Source of the DNA: Emcibacter nanhaiensis
Lineage (GTDB): Bacteria > Pseudomonadota > Alphaproteobacteria > Sphingomonadales > Emcibacteraceae
Assembly (NCBI RefSeq): GCF_006385175.1
Contig: NZ_VFIY01000005.1
Span: forward strand, 7,501 to 71,500
DNA length: 64,000 bases
Direction of reading: 5' to 3'
The position numbers were made by a program, and so were the translations under genes. Positions 1-11,717 of this stretch are shown here, one piece after another. Positions within the stretch are counted from its first letter, which is position 1; every line of letters begins with the position of its first letter. The notes under the pieces are model-generated. The model was not told the DNA's origin, made no database searches, and saw only the letters and a list, made by a program, of their open reading frames with translations.

Positions 1-203
1 CCGGCCGGGTCACCGGACGCCACCTGCATTATGAAGTGCTGGTCAACGACAAGCAGGTCAATCCGCTAAGCCTGAAAATTCCCACCGGCCGCAAGCTCAA
101 GGGCGCCGACCTGGAAAAATTCATCCAGGTTGCCGGCGCCATTGATCACGAAATCAACCTGCAGAAAAACAATATCCTGCTGGCCTGGAACAAACAGGAC
201 TGA
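1..203 (+). CDS. M23 (LytM) family metallopeptidase, C-terminal fragment
   Basis: Only the last 66 residues lie in the window; the gene begins to the left. The frame opens at base 3 and ends at TGA 201-203. It contains an H-L-H-Y-E segment followed by N-P and a basic tail. In LytM/M23 peptidases the HxH motif supplies a zinc ligand and the catalytic histidine, and is followed by a 'V..VNP' strand. These enzymes are usually exported and cut peptidoglycan cross-links or act as division-associated activators. The N-terminal domains that would separate a NlpD, EnvC or DipM-like protein from other M23 proteins are outside the window, so no symbol is given. Confidence 0.75.
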   Translation, partial: GRVTGRHLHYEVLVNDKQVNPLSLKIPTGRKLKGADLEKFIQVAGAIDHEINLQKNNILLAWNKQD

Positions 204-299
204 TTCAGCCGCTTTTCCCCGAGAGACCTTAGCCCGGAACGATTTCTTAACTATTTTCGGTCATACTAATGTATCTTAAGAATGAGGGGTTAAGAGTAT

Positions 300-692
300 A
301 TGTTCAGCAGTCTGCATCAACAGTCTCGCAGCCGGACCGGCCATTTGGCGACCTACGGCCCCGCCCTGTTTTGTTTTCTGGCCTCTTTTATCATTCTTCT
401 TTTTATAAAGCTGGCGCCGGCAGACAGCCGCGACCTGGCTGTTGTTTTTCCGGCAGGGTACAGCCTGGAGGAAAGTTTCCGTGCAACCGCCGGCAGCGGC
501 GTCTATGTCACCGGCAGCGGCGCATTTGACAATATCGTTCATTTCAGAACGCCACGTGGGGGATCCCGGCAGGACATCCTGGATAAACTCTATGCCGCCG
601 GGGCTGTAATCGTAATCAACCCGTTTGGCGCGGTCGGCTGTTTTGCCCGCACCCCCGCCCAATATCAAAAGAAAGTCGCGACAAATGCTTGA
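300..692 (+). CDS. Small membrane-anchored protein of unknown function, coupled to chemoreceptor
   Basis: A 130-residue protein I do not recognise as a named family. A basic N-terminus is followed by one hydrophobic segment at about residues 23-38, which looks like a signal anchor, and then about 90 residues that would lie in the periplasm. That part has two GSG-type turns and a hydrophobic '[16 protein letters not shown]' stretch near the end. A purine-rich GAGGGG lies upstream of the ATG. Its last 8 bases (ATGCTTGA) are also the start of the chemoreceptor gene, so translation of the two is probably coupled. That makes a role in sensing with the receptor plausible, but this is inference from position only. 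Confidence 0.6.
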   Translation: MFSSLHQQSRSRTGHLATYGPALFCFLASFIILLFIKLAPADSRDLAVVFPAGYSLEESFRATAGSGVYVTGSGAFDNIVHFRTPRGGSRQDILDKLYAAGAVIVINPFGAVGCFARTPAQYQKKVATNA

Positions 693-2238
693 ACTGGAAA
701 ATCTGAGACAAAAGACCTCGACTTATTTTCTGTACATCCTGTGGCTGATGACCGCCGTTGTCGGCACTACCGGCCTTATCCTTGGCACCGGCAGCTGGAT
801 TCTCTGCACCCTGGTCAGCGCCCTGATTTCCGGCGGCGCCACCTTCCTGTGGAAAACCGCACCGGGCGAGGCCGCCTACCGCTATTATTCCTCCGTCGCG
901 CTGGTCGCCCTGATCGCCTTCTGGCTCTATGAATTTACCGGCCACCCCTGGCAGATCGACGTGCACATGAGCTTCTTCGCCGCCCTGGCCCTGACTGCGG
1001 TCTATTGTGATGAAAAAGCAATTTTGATCTCTGCCGGCACCACCGCCACCCATCACCTGCTGCTGAATTTCCTGATGCCGTCCGCCGTGTTCCCGGACGG
1101 GGCGGATTTTATGCGGGTGGTCCTGCATGCGGTGATCGTCGTGATCGAGACCGGCTTCCTGTTCCTGATGACCCAGGAACTGGCCAAGGCCTTTGCCAAC
1201 AGCGAAGCGGCGGTGTCCGACGCTCAGCTTGCCGCCGAGCAGGCCAGTCAGGCCAGTGAAGAAGCCAGCAAGCTCGCTGCCGAAGCGGAACAGACCCTGT
1301 CCGCATTGCGCGACAGCCAGGCTGAGGCGGAACGCCTGTCCGCCGAGCAGGAAACCCTGCAGCAGAAAGCCGCCCAGGAAAACCGCGACCGCCAGCTGGC
1401 CCTGGCCGACCGGCTGGAGCATGCCATCAAGGAGGTTTCCTCCCGCCTGGTCGACTCAGCGGAAAACCTCCGGCATAATGCCGACACCCTGTCCCATCTG
1501 GCCAGCGAGGAAGAAACCCTGTCCTCGGAAGTGCGCCGCGCCGCCGAAGCCAGCTCCGGCAATATCCAGAGCGTGGCCGCCGGGGTCGAAGAACTGTCCA
1601 GCTCCATTCGCGAGATTACCCGCCAGGTGTCCCATACCTCCAATATTTCCAACGAGGCGGTGAAACAGGCCGAATCGACCACCCATACCATTCAGTCCCT
1701 GGCCGATCAGACCCGCAACATCCGCGAGGTGCTGGACCTGATCACGGATATTTCCAACCAGACCAACCTGCTGGCGCTCAACGCCACCATCGAAGCCGCG
1801 CGCGCCGGGGAAGCAGGCAAGGGATTCGCCGTGGTCGCCAATGAAGTGAAATCGCTGGCCGATGAAACGGCCAAGGCGACGGAACAGATTGACGCCCAGA
1901 TCAGCAACATGCAGGCCGTGACCCAGGAGGCCGTTTCCTCCATCGAGGAAATTTCCAAAATCATTTCCCAGACCAACGAAAGCGCCGGCGTGATCAGTTC
2001 TTCCATCGAAGAGCAGAATGCAGCCACCAACGAAATCGCCAGCAATGCCCAGAGCGCGTCCCAGGGCACCCGCGACACCACCGACAATATCGGTCGGCTG
2101 CATGAAACAGCGCAGAAAACCAAAGGCTCTGCCGACAAGGTCATGAGCATTTCCGGCGAACTGGGTGAACAATCCGGCACCCTGTCCCATGTGGTGGACA
2201 ACCTGCTCAGCGAACTGCGTAGCGGAACTGCCGGCTGA
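685..2238 (+). CDS. Methyl-accepting chemotaxis protein with multi-TM N-terminal sensor
   Basis: A 517-residue chemoreceptor. About six hydrophobic segments fill residues 14-165, with very short loops and no large periplasmic domain. No HAMP domain is evident. A long Ala/Glu-rich coiled coil (about 170-240) leads into the cytoplasmic signalling domain, whose hairpin tip is at about 361-381 ([20 protein letters not shown]). This tip is the CheA/CheW contact site of all MCPs. The ATG at 685 is preferred over an upstream in-frame GTG because it gives the 8-nt coupling overlap with the preceding gene. The stimulus is unknown; a membrane-embedded sensor suggests membrane state, a small hydrophobic ligand or energy status. 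An intrinsic terminator follows. Confidence 0.9.
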   Translation: MLELENLRQKTSTYFLYILWLMTAVVGTTGLILGTGSWILCTLVSALISGGATFLWKTAPGEAAYRYYSSVALVALIAFWLYEFTGHPWQIDVHMSFFAALALTAVYCDEKAILISAGTTATHHLLLNFLMPSAVFPDGADFMRVVLHAVIVVIETGFLFLMTQELAKAFANSEAAVSDAQLAAEQASQASEEASKLAAEAEQTLSALRDSQAEAERLSAEQETLQQKAAQENRDRQLALADRLEHAIKEVSSRLVDSAENLRHNADTLSHLASEEETLSSEVRRAAEASSGNIQSVAAGVEELSSSIREITRQVSHTSNISNEAVKQAESTTHTIQSLADQTRNIREVLDLITDISNQTNLLALNATIEAARAGEAGKGFAVVANEVKSLADETAKATEQIDAQISNMQAVTQEAVSSIEEISKIISQTNESAGVISSSIEEQNAATNEIASNAQSASQGTRDTTDNIGRLHETAQKTKGSADKVMSISGELGEQSGTLSHVVDNLLSELRSGTAG

Positions 2239-2266
2239 TCCCGGTCAAATTCTCCTATCGAATCGA

Positions 2267-2297
2267 AAAGGCTCCCAACCGGGAGCCTTTCTTTTTT
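2267..2297. terminator. Intrinsic terminator between MCP gene and clpB
   Basis: A 10-bp perfect stem (2267-2276 with 2281-2290, arms AAAGGCTCCC and GGGAGCCTTT) closes a 4-base loop and is followed on the plus strand by a T-rich tract. It sits between the ends of two convergent genes. The A-run on the other side lets it work, less strongly, for clpB as well. Confidence 0.85.
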
Positions 2298-2313
2298 GTG
2301 CTAACCAGTGTGT

Positions 2314-4893
<2,580 letters not shown>

Positions 4894-4925
4894 TCAAAAA
4901 ACTCCTTAATTCATGGTTAGTTCAC

Positions 4926-4955
4926 ATATGATGTGACTTTTCTGCAACACAAGGG
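4926..4955 (-). promoter_or_regulatory. Candidate RpoH (sigma-32) promoter of clpB
   Basis: On the minus strand CCCTTG (4950-4955) is followed, 16 bases after its CTTG core, by CATCATAT (4926-4933), about 30 bases before the clpB start. This resembles the CTTG...C-rich/AT -10 pattern of heat-shock promoters. The -10 is a loose match and no transcript data are available. Confidence 0.4.
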
Positions 4956-4973
4956 TTCTTTGTGGATTTTACC

Positions 4974-5003
4974 ATAAAAAAGGCCGGTTGTTGTACCGGC
5001 CTT
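4974..5003 (-). terminator. Intrinsic terminator after the DUF4167 gene
   Basis: A 9-bp stem (AAGGCCGGT 4980-4988 with ACCGGCCTT 4995-5003) with a 6-base loop is followed on the minus strand by a T-run. It separates the DUF4167 gene from the clpB promoter, making clpB an independent unit. Confidence 0.85.
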
Positions 5004-5033
5004 CGCAATGTTTTTGAACTTTTCCCGAGGTTT

Positions 5034-5720
5034 CTATTCGGAAACCTGCTGCTCTGCCTGTTCTTCTTTCTTCTTGCGGGTTCTGCGGACCGGCTTCTTT
5101 TCCTCTTCCGCCAAGGGCAATTCACCGTTTTCCGAATCCGCTTTCTTGCGGCTGCGGCTCACAGTCCGCCGCTTCGGCTTCGCCTCTTCCCCTGCTGCAG
5201 CGCCGGTGCCGTCGCCCAGATCCAGGCTCAGAATCGTGGCACTTTCAGCTTCTTCTCCGCTGTCTTTTCCGCCCTCGGGCTCCTTGGAGGAAGAAGATTT
5301 CACCGCGCCGGCGTCTGCTTCATCGCCGTCAACCTCTATGAAATTGGCCTGGTTTTCGGCGGCCTCTTCAGCCTTGCGCTTTTGCTCTTCATCCCGGGCC
5401 GCCTGGGCCGCAGCTTCAGCAGCCGCATATTCCGCATAGATCCGGTAATAATGGTCGGCAAACTGGGACAGGGATTCCGAAATCATTCTGTCGGAAGAAA
5501 ATGCCTCACGAGCCAGGGTTTTATATTTTTCATAAAGCTGTTTTGCATTTCCACGCTGTTTTCCCAGTGGCCCGTGGCTATCCACCTGGCGGGTTGCGGG
5601 ATTACCTTGGGGCTGGGAACCGCGTCCGCCTTTTCTGCCCTTGTTGCTTTTTCCCCGCTGCTGATTGTTGTTGGGTTTCGCGTTCTGACGACCGCGGCGT
5701 GAATTTTGACTTTGTTTCAT
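5034..5720 (-). CDS. DUF4167 domain-containing protein
   Basis: A 228-residue protein. The first 50 residues are extremely rich in Asn, Gln, Arg, Gly and Lys, the sort of disordered sequence seen in RNA-binding proteins. The conserved DUF4167 core follows at about residues 50-100 (GNAKQLYEKYKTLAREA...). The rest is an acidic/basic low-complexity tail with Ala/Glu runs and a closing Lys/Arg/Glu stretch. DUF4167 proteins are typical of Alphaproteobacteria and usually sit, as here, between prmC and clpB. Their biochemical role is not established; RNA or ribosome association is an inference from composition and neighbours. Confidence 0.85.
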   Translation of the reverse strand: MKQSQNSRRGRQNAKPNNNQQRGKSNKGRKGGRGSQPQGNPATRQVDSHGPLGKQRGNAKQLYEKYKTLAREAFSSDRMISESLSQFADHYYRIYAEYAAAEAAAQAARDEEQKRKAEEAAENQANFIEVDGDEADAGAVKSSSSKEPEGGKDSGEEAESATILSLDLGDGTGAAAGEEAKPKRRTVSRSRKKADSENGELPLAEEEKKPVRRTRKKKEEQAEQQVSE

Positions 5721-5947
5721 TTAAATATACTACCAAGGCCCGGTTTATACCGATGCCTGTCACAAGGTTAACCGTCCCGACCAGGGGGACGACATAAGTT
5801 AGATTTTCAGATTTTGTGGGGTTTATATACCGGTATTTCCCTCACCGGATTTTTTACTGCCCTCAGGCAACGCCCTACAGTACCCCGGCGAATTGGAAAT
5901 GCCAAGAATCTTTTGATTTTTTTTATACAGTTATTTTGCTGCATATT

Positions 5948-6823
5948 TCAGGGACGCCAGCAGACGCACCGGTCTTTCCCCGCCAGGTCCTGTATGACCT
6001 CCACATCGGAAACGCCCCTCGCCTGCAGCAGAGCCCGCGCGGCCGCCGCCTGACCGGCGCCGATCTCGAACAGGATATAACCCCCAGGGGCAAGAAAATC
6101 CGGCAACTGGTCAATCAGTTTCCGGTAGTCATCCAGTCCCTCCGCACCGGCGTAAAGGGCGCTTTCCGGTTCGTAGTGGCGCACTTCCGGCGGCAGGCTG
6201 TCTTTTTCTGCTTCACCAATGTACGGCGGATTGGAGAGAATAATGTCGAATTTCTCCTCCGGGTCCAGGGCCCTCGTCCAGTCGCTGATGAGGAAATCTG
6301 TGCGGTCCGCAAAGCCGAGCCGCTTCGCATTGTCCCGCGCCACGTCAAGCGCAGCATCCGAAATATCAAGACCGACACCGCTGGCGTTGGGAAGCTCGCT
6401 CAGCAGGCTGAGCAGCAGGCAGCCGCTGCCGGTGCCAAGGTCAAGTATGCGCAATGGGGCAGCGCGGTCCGGGATCCTGGCCAACGCCACCTCGATCAAA
6501 GTCTCGCTGTCCGGCCGCGGGGTGAGAACATCCTTTGTTACCCGGAAAGTCAGGCTCCAGAATTCCTTTTCGCCCAGGATCTGCGACAGGGGTTCCCGCT
6601 GTTCGCGCCGCGCCAGCACGGCCTTAAAACAGCCGGCCTCCGGCGCCGTCAGTTGCCGGTCCTGCTGCAGATAGAGCTCCATCGGGCCGCAGCCGAGGAC
6701 ATGGGACAGCAGCAGCCGCGCATCCAGTTCGGCAGTGTCAATACCGCACGCCGCCAGACGGCGGCGGCCCTCCCGCAGGCGGGCGGCGACGGTATTTTTC
6801 TCTGCGGGCAGGTCGGCAGTCAT
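5948..6823 (-). CDS. prmC: Release factor glutamine methyltransferase PrmC
   Basis: A 291-residue class I SAM methyltransferase that methylates the glutamine of the GGQ motif in release factors. A helical N-terminal domain (about 10-75) precedes the Rossmann fold. The SAM loop reads LDLGTGSGC, and the catalytic NPPY tetrapeptide is present (SNPPYIGE). The neighbouring upstream gene is prfA, its substrate, as in most bacteria. The reading frame extends 11 codons further, to 6856, overlapping prfA; the ATG at 6823 is chosen because it gives the usual family length. Neither start has a clear Shine-Dalgarno sequence, so translation may depend on ribosomes ending prfA. Confidence 0.95.
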   Translation of the reverse strand: MTADLPAEKNTVAARLREGRRRLAACGIDTAELDARLLLSHVLGCGPMELYLQQDRQLTAPEAGCFKAVLARREQREPLSQILGEKEFWSLTFRVTKDVLTPRPDSETLIEVALARIPDRAAPLRILDLGTGSGCLLLSLLSELPNASGVGLDISDAALDVARDNAKRLGFADRTDFLISDWTRALDPEEKFDIILSNPPYIGEAEKDSLPPEVRHYEPESALYAGAEGLDDYRKLIDQLPDFLAPGGYILFEIGAGQAAAARALLQARGVSDVEVIQDLAGKDRCVCWRP

Positions 6824-6836
6824 GATCGGGGCAGGC

Positions 6837-7916
6837 TCAGAGCTGCATCTCGGCAAGCTTGGCGGCCTGGTCCTCTGTGATCAGGGCGGAAATCACCTCT
6901 CCCAGCCCCTCGCCGGCCATGATCTGGTCAAGCTTGTACAGCGTCAGGTTGATCCGGTGATCGGTGACCCGGCCCTGCGGGAAGTTATAGGTCCGGATCC
7001 GCTCGGAACGGTCGCCGGAGCCCACCTGGCTTTTCCGGTCCGCCGCCCGTTCCGCCTCCATCTTGGCGCGTTCGGCGTCATAGATGCGGGCCATCAGCAC
7101 CTTCATGGCCTTGGCCTTGTTCTTGTGCTGGGATTTTTCATCCTGCTGGCTGACCACAATCCCGGTCGGGATATGGGTGATGCGGACGGCGCTGTCGGTG
7201 GTATTCACCGACTGGCCGCCGGGACCGCTGGCCCGGAACACATCAATGCGCAGGTCCTTTTCATCGATCTTGATATCCACTTCTTCCACCTCCGGCATCA
7301 CCGCCACAGTGGCGGCAGAGGTATGGATGCGGCCGCCGGCTTCGGTCTCCGGCACCCGCTGCACCCGGTGCACGCCGGATTCATATTTCAGTTTGGCAAA
7401 CACGCCCTTGCCGCTGACGTTGACCACCACTTCCTTGAAGCCGCCCTGGTCGCTTTCCGAGGCGCTGACCACTTCAAACTGCCAGCCCTGCAGCTGGGCA
7501 TACCGCTGGTACATGCGGAACAGGTCGCCGGCAAACAGGGCCGCTTCGTCGCCGCCGGTGCCGGCGCGGATCTCCAGCAGGGCGTTTTTTTCGTCATCGA
7601 TATCCTTGGGCAGCAGCAGGATCTGGACCTCATGCTCGAGGCCGGGAAGCTTTTCCTTCAGGTCCGGCAGTTCCATCTCCGCCAGCTCCCGCATTTCTGC
7701 ATCGGTGTCGGAATCTTCCAGCATCTCCTCGAGGTCGCTGATTTCCTGCTGCAGCGCCATATAGTCGCGGGCGGTTTTCACCACCGGCGTCAGGTCACTG
7801 TACTCGCGGGAAATTTTGACAAAATCATCGGAACTGAGATCACCGCCCCCGGACATCAGATGTTCGAGCTCTTCATGGCGTGTAATCAGCTGGTTCAGTT
7901 TTTCCTGTGGTATCAT
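6837..7916 (-). CDS. prfA: Peptide chain release factor 1
   Basis: A 359-residue class I release factor that reads UAA and UAG stops. The GGQ motif that enters the peptidyl-transferase centre is at residues 233-235 (SGPGGQSVN). The stop-codon-reading tripeptide region corresponds to P-E-T at 189-191, the place of the RF1 PxT motif. The following segment ([16 protein letters not shown]) is also RF1-like. An AGGA lies a few bases before the ATG. It is followed by prmC, whose product methylates this protein. Length and motifs agree with full-length RF1. Confidence 0.98.
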   Translation of the reverse strand: MIPQEKLNQLITRHEELEHLMSGGGDLSSDDFVKISREYSDLTPVVKTARDYMALQQEISDLEEMLEDSDTDAEMRELAEMELPDLKEKLPGLEHEVQILLLPKDIDDEKNALLEIRAGTGGDEAALFAGDLFRMYQRYAQLQGWQFEVVSASESDQGGFKEVVVNVSGKGVFAKLKYESGVHRVQRVPETEAGGRIHTSAATVAVMPEVEEVDIKIDEKDLRIDVFRASGPGGQSVNTTDSAVRITHIPTGIVVSQQDEKSQHKNKAKAMKVLMARIYDAERAKMEAERAADRKSQVGSGDRSERIRTYNFPQGRVTDHRINLTLYKLDQIMAGEGLGEVISALITEDQAAKLAEMQL

Positions 7917-7969
7917 AATCGTCCTGTCCTGTTTTTCCTGTTTCTAAAAATGCGATACAGAAAACCAGG

Positions 7970-9220
7970 CTAGCGATATTGCATCAGGTGATCGGAGACC
8001 TTGTCCAGGTCCACTTCCTGCTGTGATCCTTCGTCCAGGTCCTTGATGGTGACCTTGCCGCGGGCCAGCTCGTCACTGCCCATCAGGATGGCGGCGGCGC
8101 TGTCCAGCTTGTTGGCCCGCTTCATGCGTTTGCCCACATTGCCGCGGTAGCCCATGTCCACCACATAGCCGTCATGGCGCAGGGCCCGGGCCAGCTTCAG
8201 GGCTTCGGCCTGGGCCTCGCCCCCGACCGGTATAATGGCAACGGGTCGTGCGCTTTGCGGCACATGATTGTGAGACACCAGTTCCGCCAGGCGCTCGAGC
8301 CCGGCCGCCCAGCCGATTCCCGCCGTTGCCGGGCCACCCATCTGTTCGATCAGACCGTCATAGCGGCCGCCGGCCAGCACCGTGCCCTGGGCGCCGAGCT
8401 GGTCGGTGGTAAATTCAAAGGCGGTGTGGCTGTAATAATCGAGACCGCGCACCAGGCGCGGATTGACCACATAGGCAATGCCCAGCGCCTCGAGGCCGTC
8501 TTTCACCTGCTGGAAAAAGCCGGTCGAGGCGTCATTGAAATAGTCCTGCAGCACCGGGGCATCGGCGACGATCGCCCGATCCCCCTCATCCTTGCTGTCG
8601 AGGATACGGAGCGGATTCTTGTCCAGACGATTGAGGCTGTCCTCGCTGAGCCGGTCCTTATGGGCGGTGAGATAATCCACCAGCGCGTCGCGGTAAGCAT
8701 GGCGGCTTTCGGTATCGCCCAGTGAGTTGATTTCCAGGGTGATATGGTCCATCAGGCCGAGCTCGCCGAGCAAGTCCGCCGCCAGGGCCAGAAGTTCGAT
8801 ATCCGCCTGCGGTTCCGGCACGCCGAGGATTTCCACATCAATCTGGTGGAACTGGCGCATGCGGCCCTTTTGCGGCCGCTCGTAGCGGAACATGGGTCCA
8901 TAGCCGTAAAACCTGAGCGGCAGGTCCTGCTGCAGGCCGCCGGAGATGAAGGCCCGGGCAATGCCCGCGGTATATTCCGGACGCAGGGTCAGGCTTTCCC
9001 CGCCGCGGTCCTCAAAAGTGTACATCTCCTTGGAGACCACATCGGACGTTTCACCGAGGGTCCGCTTGAACACTTCGGTAAATTCAAATATTGGTGTGGA
9101 GATTTCCTGATGGCCATAGCGTTCTGCCACCTTGACGAAAGTTTCCGTGATGTATCTGAAGGCGCGGGCCTGGTCACCTAATATGTCGTGAGTCCCGCGC
9201 ACCGGCTGGAGACGCGCCAC
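7970..9220 (-). CDS. hisS: Histidyl-tRNA synthetase
   Basis: A 416-residue class II aminoacyl-tRNA synthetase charging tRNA-His. An early LRPEYTAGIAR segment forms part of the catalytic core; motif 2 appears as FRYERPQKGRMRQFHQ. The histidine-specific LVRGLDYYSHTAFEF box and the late AGGRYDGL segment are present. The C-terminal 90 residues match the HisRS anticodon-binding domain. The start is a GTG at 9220 (GTG GCG CGT), supported by AAGGAG 8 bases upstream. It follows ispG by 18 bases and is probably in one transcript with it. Confidence 0.97.
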   Translation of the reverse strand: MARLQPVRGTHDILGDQARAFRYITETFVKVAERYGHQEISTPIFEFTEVFKRTLGETSDVVSKEMYTFEDRGGESLTLRPEYTAGIARAFISGGLQQDLPLRFYGYGPMFRYERPQKGRMRQFHQIDVEILGVPEPQADIELLALAADLLGELGLMDHITLEINSLGDTESRHAYRDALVDYLTAHKDRLSEDSLNRLDKNPLRILDSKDEGDRAIVADAPVLQDYFNDASTGFFQQVKDGLEALGIAYVVNPRLVRGLDYYSHTAFEFTTDQLGAQGTVLAGGRYDGLIEQMGGPATAGIGWAAGLERLAELVSHNHVPQSARPVAIIPVGGEAQAEALKLARALRHDGYVVDMGYRGNVGKRMKRANKLDSAAAILMGSDELARGKVTIKDLDEGSQQEVDLDKVSDHLMQYR

Positions 9221-9238
9221 CTCTATACTCCTTGAATT

Positions 9239-10369
9239 TTATGATGCCTGCCGGACGGAAGCGTCTTTAGCTCGTTCCGCTTCCAGTTCGGCCGCTTTTT
9301 GTTCCACCAGTTCGACGATATGATCCACAATATGGGCGTCGTCAATCTTGTGATCGGTTACGCCCGACAGGTAAACCATATGGTTGCCGTTGCCGCCACC
9401 GGTCAGGCCAATATCCGTTTCCCGGGCCTCGCCGGGACCGTTCACCACACAACCGATGATGCTGAGACTCATGGGTGTGGAGATATGTTCCAGTCTTTTT
9501 TCCAGGGTTTCCACCGTTTTGATGACCGGAAACGCCTGGCGCGCACAGGACGGGCAGGACACAATCCGCACGCCGCGATGACGCAGGTCCAGGCTTTTCA
9601 GCATCTCAAAGCCGACCTTAATTTCCTCGACCGGGTCAGCGGACAGGGACACCCGGATGGTATCGCCGATCCCCGACCACAGCAGCATGCCCATGCCGAT
9701 GGAGGATTTCACCGTGCCGCCGCGCAGACCGCCGGCTTCGGTAATGCCGAGATGCAGCGGATAGTCGCAGGCTTCGGCCAAGCCTTGGTAGGCCGCCACC
9801 GCCAGGAACACGTCAGAGGCTTTGACGCTGATCTTGAAGTCGCGGAAATCATTATCCTCGAGAATTTTCGCATGCTCCAGCGCACTCTGCACCATGGCTT
9901 CGGGGCAGGGCTCACCAAACTGCTCCAGCAGGTGTTTTTCCAGCGAGCCGGCATTGACGCCGATACGCATGCTGCAGCCGTGATCCTTGGCCGCCCTGAC
10001 CACTTCCCGGACCCGGTCGGCGGAACCGATATTGCCGGGATTGATGCGCAGGCAGGCCGCGCCGGCTTCCGCCGCTTCGATGGCCCGCTTGTAATGGAAA
10101 TGAATGTCGGCCACGATCGGCACATTGGCCTGGCGCACGATGTCCTTCAGCGCCGCAGTGCTTTCCTCGTCCGGACAGGAGACGCGGACAATATCGGCGC
10201 CGGCCTCTTCCAGCGACCGGATCTGCGCCATGGTCGCCTCGACATCATGGGTCAGCGTGTTGGTCATGCTCTGGACCGAGATCGGCGCGTCACCGCCCAC
10301 AGGCACATCGCCCACCATGACCTGGCGGCTTTTCCTGCGTATAATGTCGCGATAGGGACGTACACTCAT
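9239..10369 (-). CDS. ispG: 4-hydroxy-3-methylbut-2-enyl diphosphate synthase IspG (GcpE)
   Basis: A 376-residue iron-sulfur enzyme of the non-mevalonate (MEP) isoprenoid pathway; it converts MEcPP to HMBPP. The N-terminal part is a TIM-barrel type domain ([21 protein letters not shown]). The three cysteines of the [4Fe-4S] cluster are seen as C-P-S-C and, about 30 residues later, the [12 protein letters not shown] segment, followed by the usual C-terminal motif. The organism therefore probably makes isoprenoids by the MEP route. Placement between a RodZ-like gene and hisS is common in Proteobacteria. Confidence 0.97.
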   Translation of the reverse strand: MSVRPYRDIIRRKSRQVMVGDVPVGGDAPISVQSMTNTLTHDVEATMAQIRSLEEAGADIVRVSCPDEESTAALKDIVRQANVPIVADIHFHYKRAIEAAEAGAACLRINPGNIGSADRVREVVRAAKDHGCSMRIGVNAGSLEKHLLEQFGEPCPEAMVQSALEHAKILEDNDFRDFKISVKASDVFLAVAAYQGLAEACDYPLHLGITEAGGLRGGTVKSSIGMGMLLWSGIGDTIRVSLSADPVEEIKVGFEMLKSLDLRHRGVRIVSCPSCARQAFPVIKTVETLEKRLEHISTPMSLSIIGCVVNGPGEARETDIGLTGGGNGNHMVYLSGVTDHKIDDAHIVDHIVELVEQKAAELEAERAKDASVRQAS

Positions 10370-10495
10370 ATCATATATCCGGCATTTGCCTGCCTTAGGA
10401 CAGGCTTTGTCAAAATCGGCCTAAACATGCGCAAAAAGCGGCCCGATTTCAAGGAGAAAGGGCCGCCATTCGGTATGTGTATGATTTTTTTGCGG

Positions 10496-11434
10496 TTAAT
10501 ACTGCAACAACGCGGTTTTCTGCAGCAGTTTTTTCTGGTCCAGCGCCAGTTCGGAAACAATCTGGCCGTAATCCCCGAGCGGAGAAATGGCCACATCGCC
10601 GACAAAGACGGAAAGAGCGGAAGCATTGCTGGTCATCAGGGTCAGGCCCTTGCGATCCGGGGCAAAGAATTCCTCGCCTTTCTGCACCACACGGTCAAAC
10701 AGGATTTCGCCTTCCGGGCCGGAGATCCGGACCCAGATGTCTGCGTCAGCAGTCAGCCGGATACGGTCAGTCACAACCGCAGTGGCCATCACATCCTTGC
10801 GGGTGGCCTCGCCGGTCTTGGCGGTGGCCTGCTGAACGAAAGTGAACTTGCGTCCTGTTTCGGCTTTGTCCTCGACCGGCTGCTCAACAGAGGCCAGTTC
10901 TGTTGTTTCAGCCACCGGCTCCTGGTTTGGCGCCTGGACCGGTTCGGAAGTAGATTGCGCCAGGGTAATGCCGGTGAGATCTTCCAGCGCCAGCATATCC
11001 CCGCTGATATTTTCACTGCCGAACATCATCCATACGCCCAGCATGATCACCAGTGACAGGCTGCCGATGGAGGCGGCGATGGTTCGCGGCAGATGCGCCC
11101 GCGGCGGCACCTCCGGGAACACCAGCTCCACTTTCTCGGTGGCGCCTTCATATTCGGATTTGAACTGGCTGACGACGGATGCCGCATCCAGGCCAAGATA
11201 GGTTGCATAGCTTTTCAGAAAACCGCTCGCGTAGCAGGCTGTCGGAAAAGCAGAAAAATTATTCTGTTCGAGAGCTTCCAGCAGATGCGGTCGAATACAA
11301 AGTTCCCGGGCTACATAGTCGAGACTATCCAGTCCTTTTGATTTCCGGGCCTCTGAGAGCAAACTGCCTACATCGGGGATATTTTTATCCCCCGCCTCTG
11401 CCTTATTTACTTCTTCCCCTGTCATAACCACCAT
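10496..11434 (-). CDS. RodZ-like helix-turn-helix membrane protein (DUF4115)
   Basis: About 312 residues. The N-terminal third is an XRE/HTH_25-type domain (LLSEARKSKGLDSLDYVARELCIR, then YASGFLKSYATYLGLD). One membrane span follows (TIAASIGSLSLVIMLGVWMMF), then a linker and a C-terminal DUF4115 domain. This is the layout of RodZ, which links MreB to the membrane to keep rod shape. Conservation with E. coli RodZ is modest, so no symbol is used. Three starts are possible: TTG 11443, ATG 11434 and ATG 11425. I chose 11434; none has a strong Shine-Dalgarno. A CtrA-type box lies 170 bases upstream. Confidence 0.8.
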   Translation of the reverse strand: MVVMTGEEVNKAEAGDKNIPDVGSLLSEARKSKGLDSLDYVARELCIRPHLLEALEQNNFSAFPTACYASGFLKSYATYLGLDAASVVSQFKSEYEGATEKVELVFPEVPPRAHLPRTIAASIGSLSLVIMLGVWMMFGSENISGDMLALEDLTGITLAQSTSEPVQAPNQEPVAETTELASVEQPVEDKAETGRKFTFVQQATAKTGEATRKDVMATAVVTDRIRLTADADIWVRISGPEGEILFDRVVQKGEEFFAPDRKGLTLMTSNASALSVFVGDVAISPLGDYGQIVSELALDQKKLLQKTALLQY

Positions 11435-11603
11435 TCTATCCAATCAAATAATTACCCCCGCTGTGTTTTCCAGCGGCGCATTATTTTCATTTGTCGTTCC
11501 CGGTGTAGGAATGCCACCCCTTTGAAAACAGATATGAATAATAGTCTGCCCGAATTATTATTTGGTTAATTTTATATCTATTTTCCTTATTTACCCCCGC
11601 CCG

Positions 11604-11619
11604 TTAATCTTATGTTAAC
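11604..11619. promoter_or_regulatory. CtrA-type box TTAA-N7-TTAAC
   Basis: TTAATCTTATGTTAAC is an exact match to the alphaproteobacterial CtrA full-site pattern TTAA-N7-TTAA. It lies in the AT-rich 283-base gap between ptsP and the rodZ-like gene, which otherwise holds no ORF, RNA gene or clear terminator that I can see. The likely target is the rodZ-like gene reading leftward from 11434. Confidence 0.45.
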
Positions 11620-11717
11620 GGTTACCCCGGAAGTGAAACTTATATTAATGTGGGGAGTCAATAAAAAAGTGCAACTTGCGGGCCTAGAACATGAATTCTA
11701 GTCTGATTCGACTAAAA

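Noticed and set aside
549-556. CCACGTGG palindrome in the small gene near 0.5 kb
   Set aside because: Only the 6-base core fits parS; chance level in 64 kb.
5807-5944. 45-residue basic ORF in the prmC-DUF4167 gap
   Set aside because: No Shine-Dalgarno and no hydrophobic or motif pattern; the gap (5721-5947) otherwise looks like a leader for DUF4167.
10438-10466. GCGGCCC/GGGCCGC hairpin between the rodZ-like gene and ispG
   Set aside because: 15-base loop and no T-run, so not a credible terminator.
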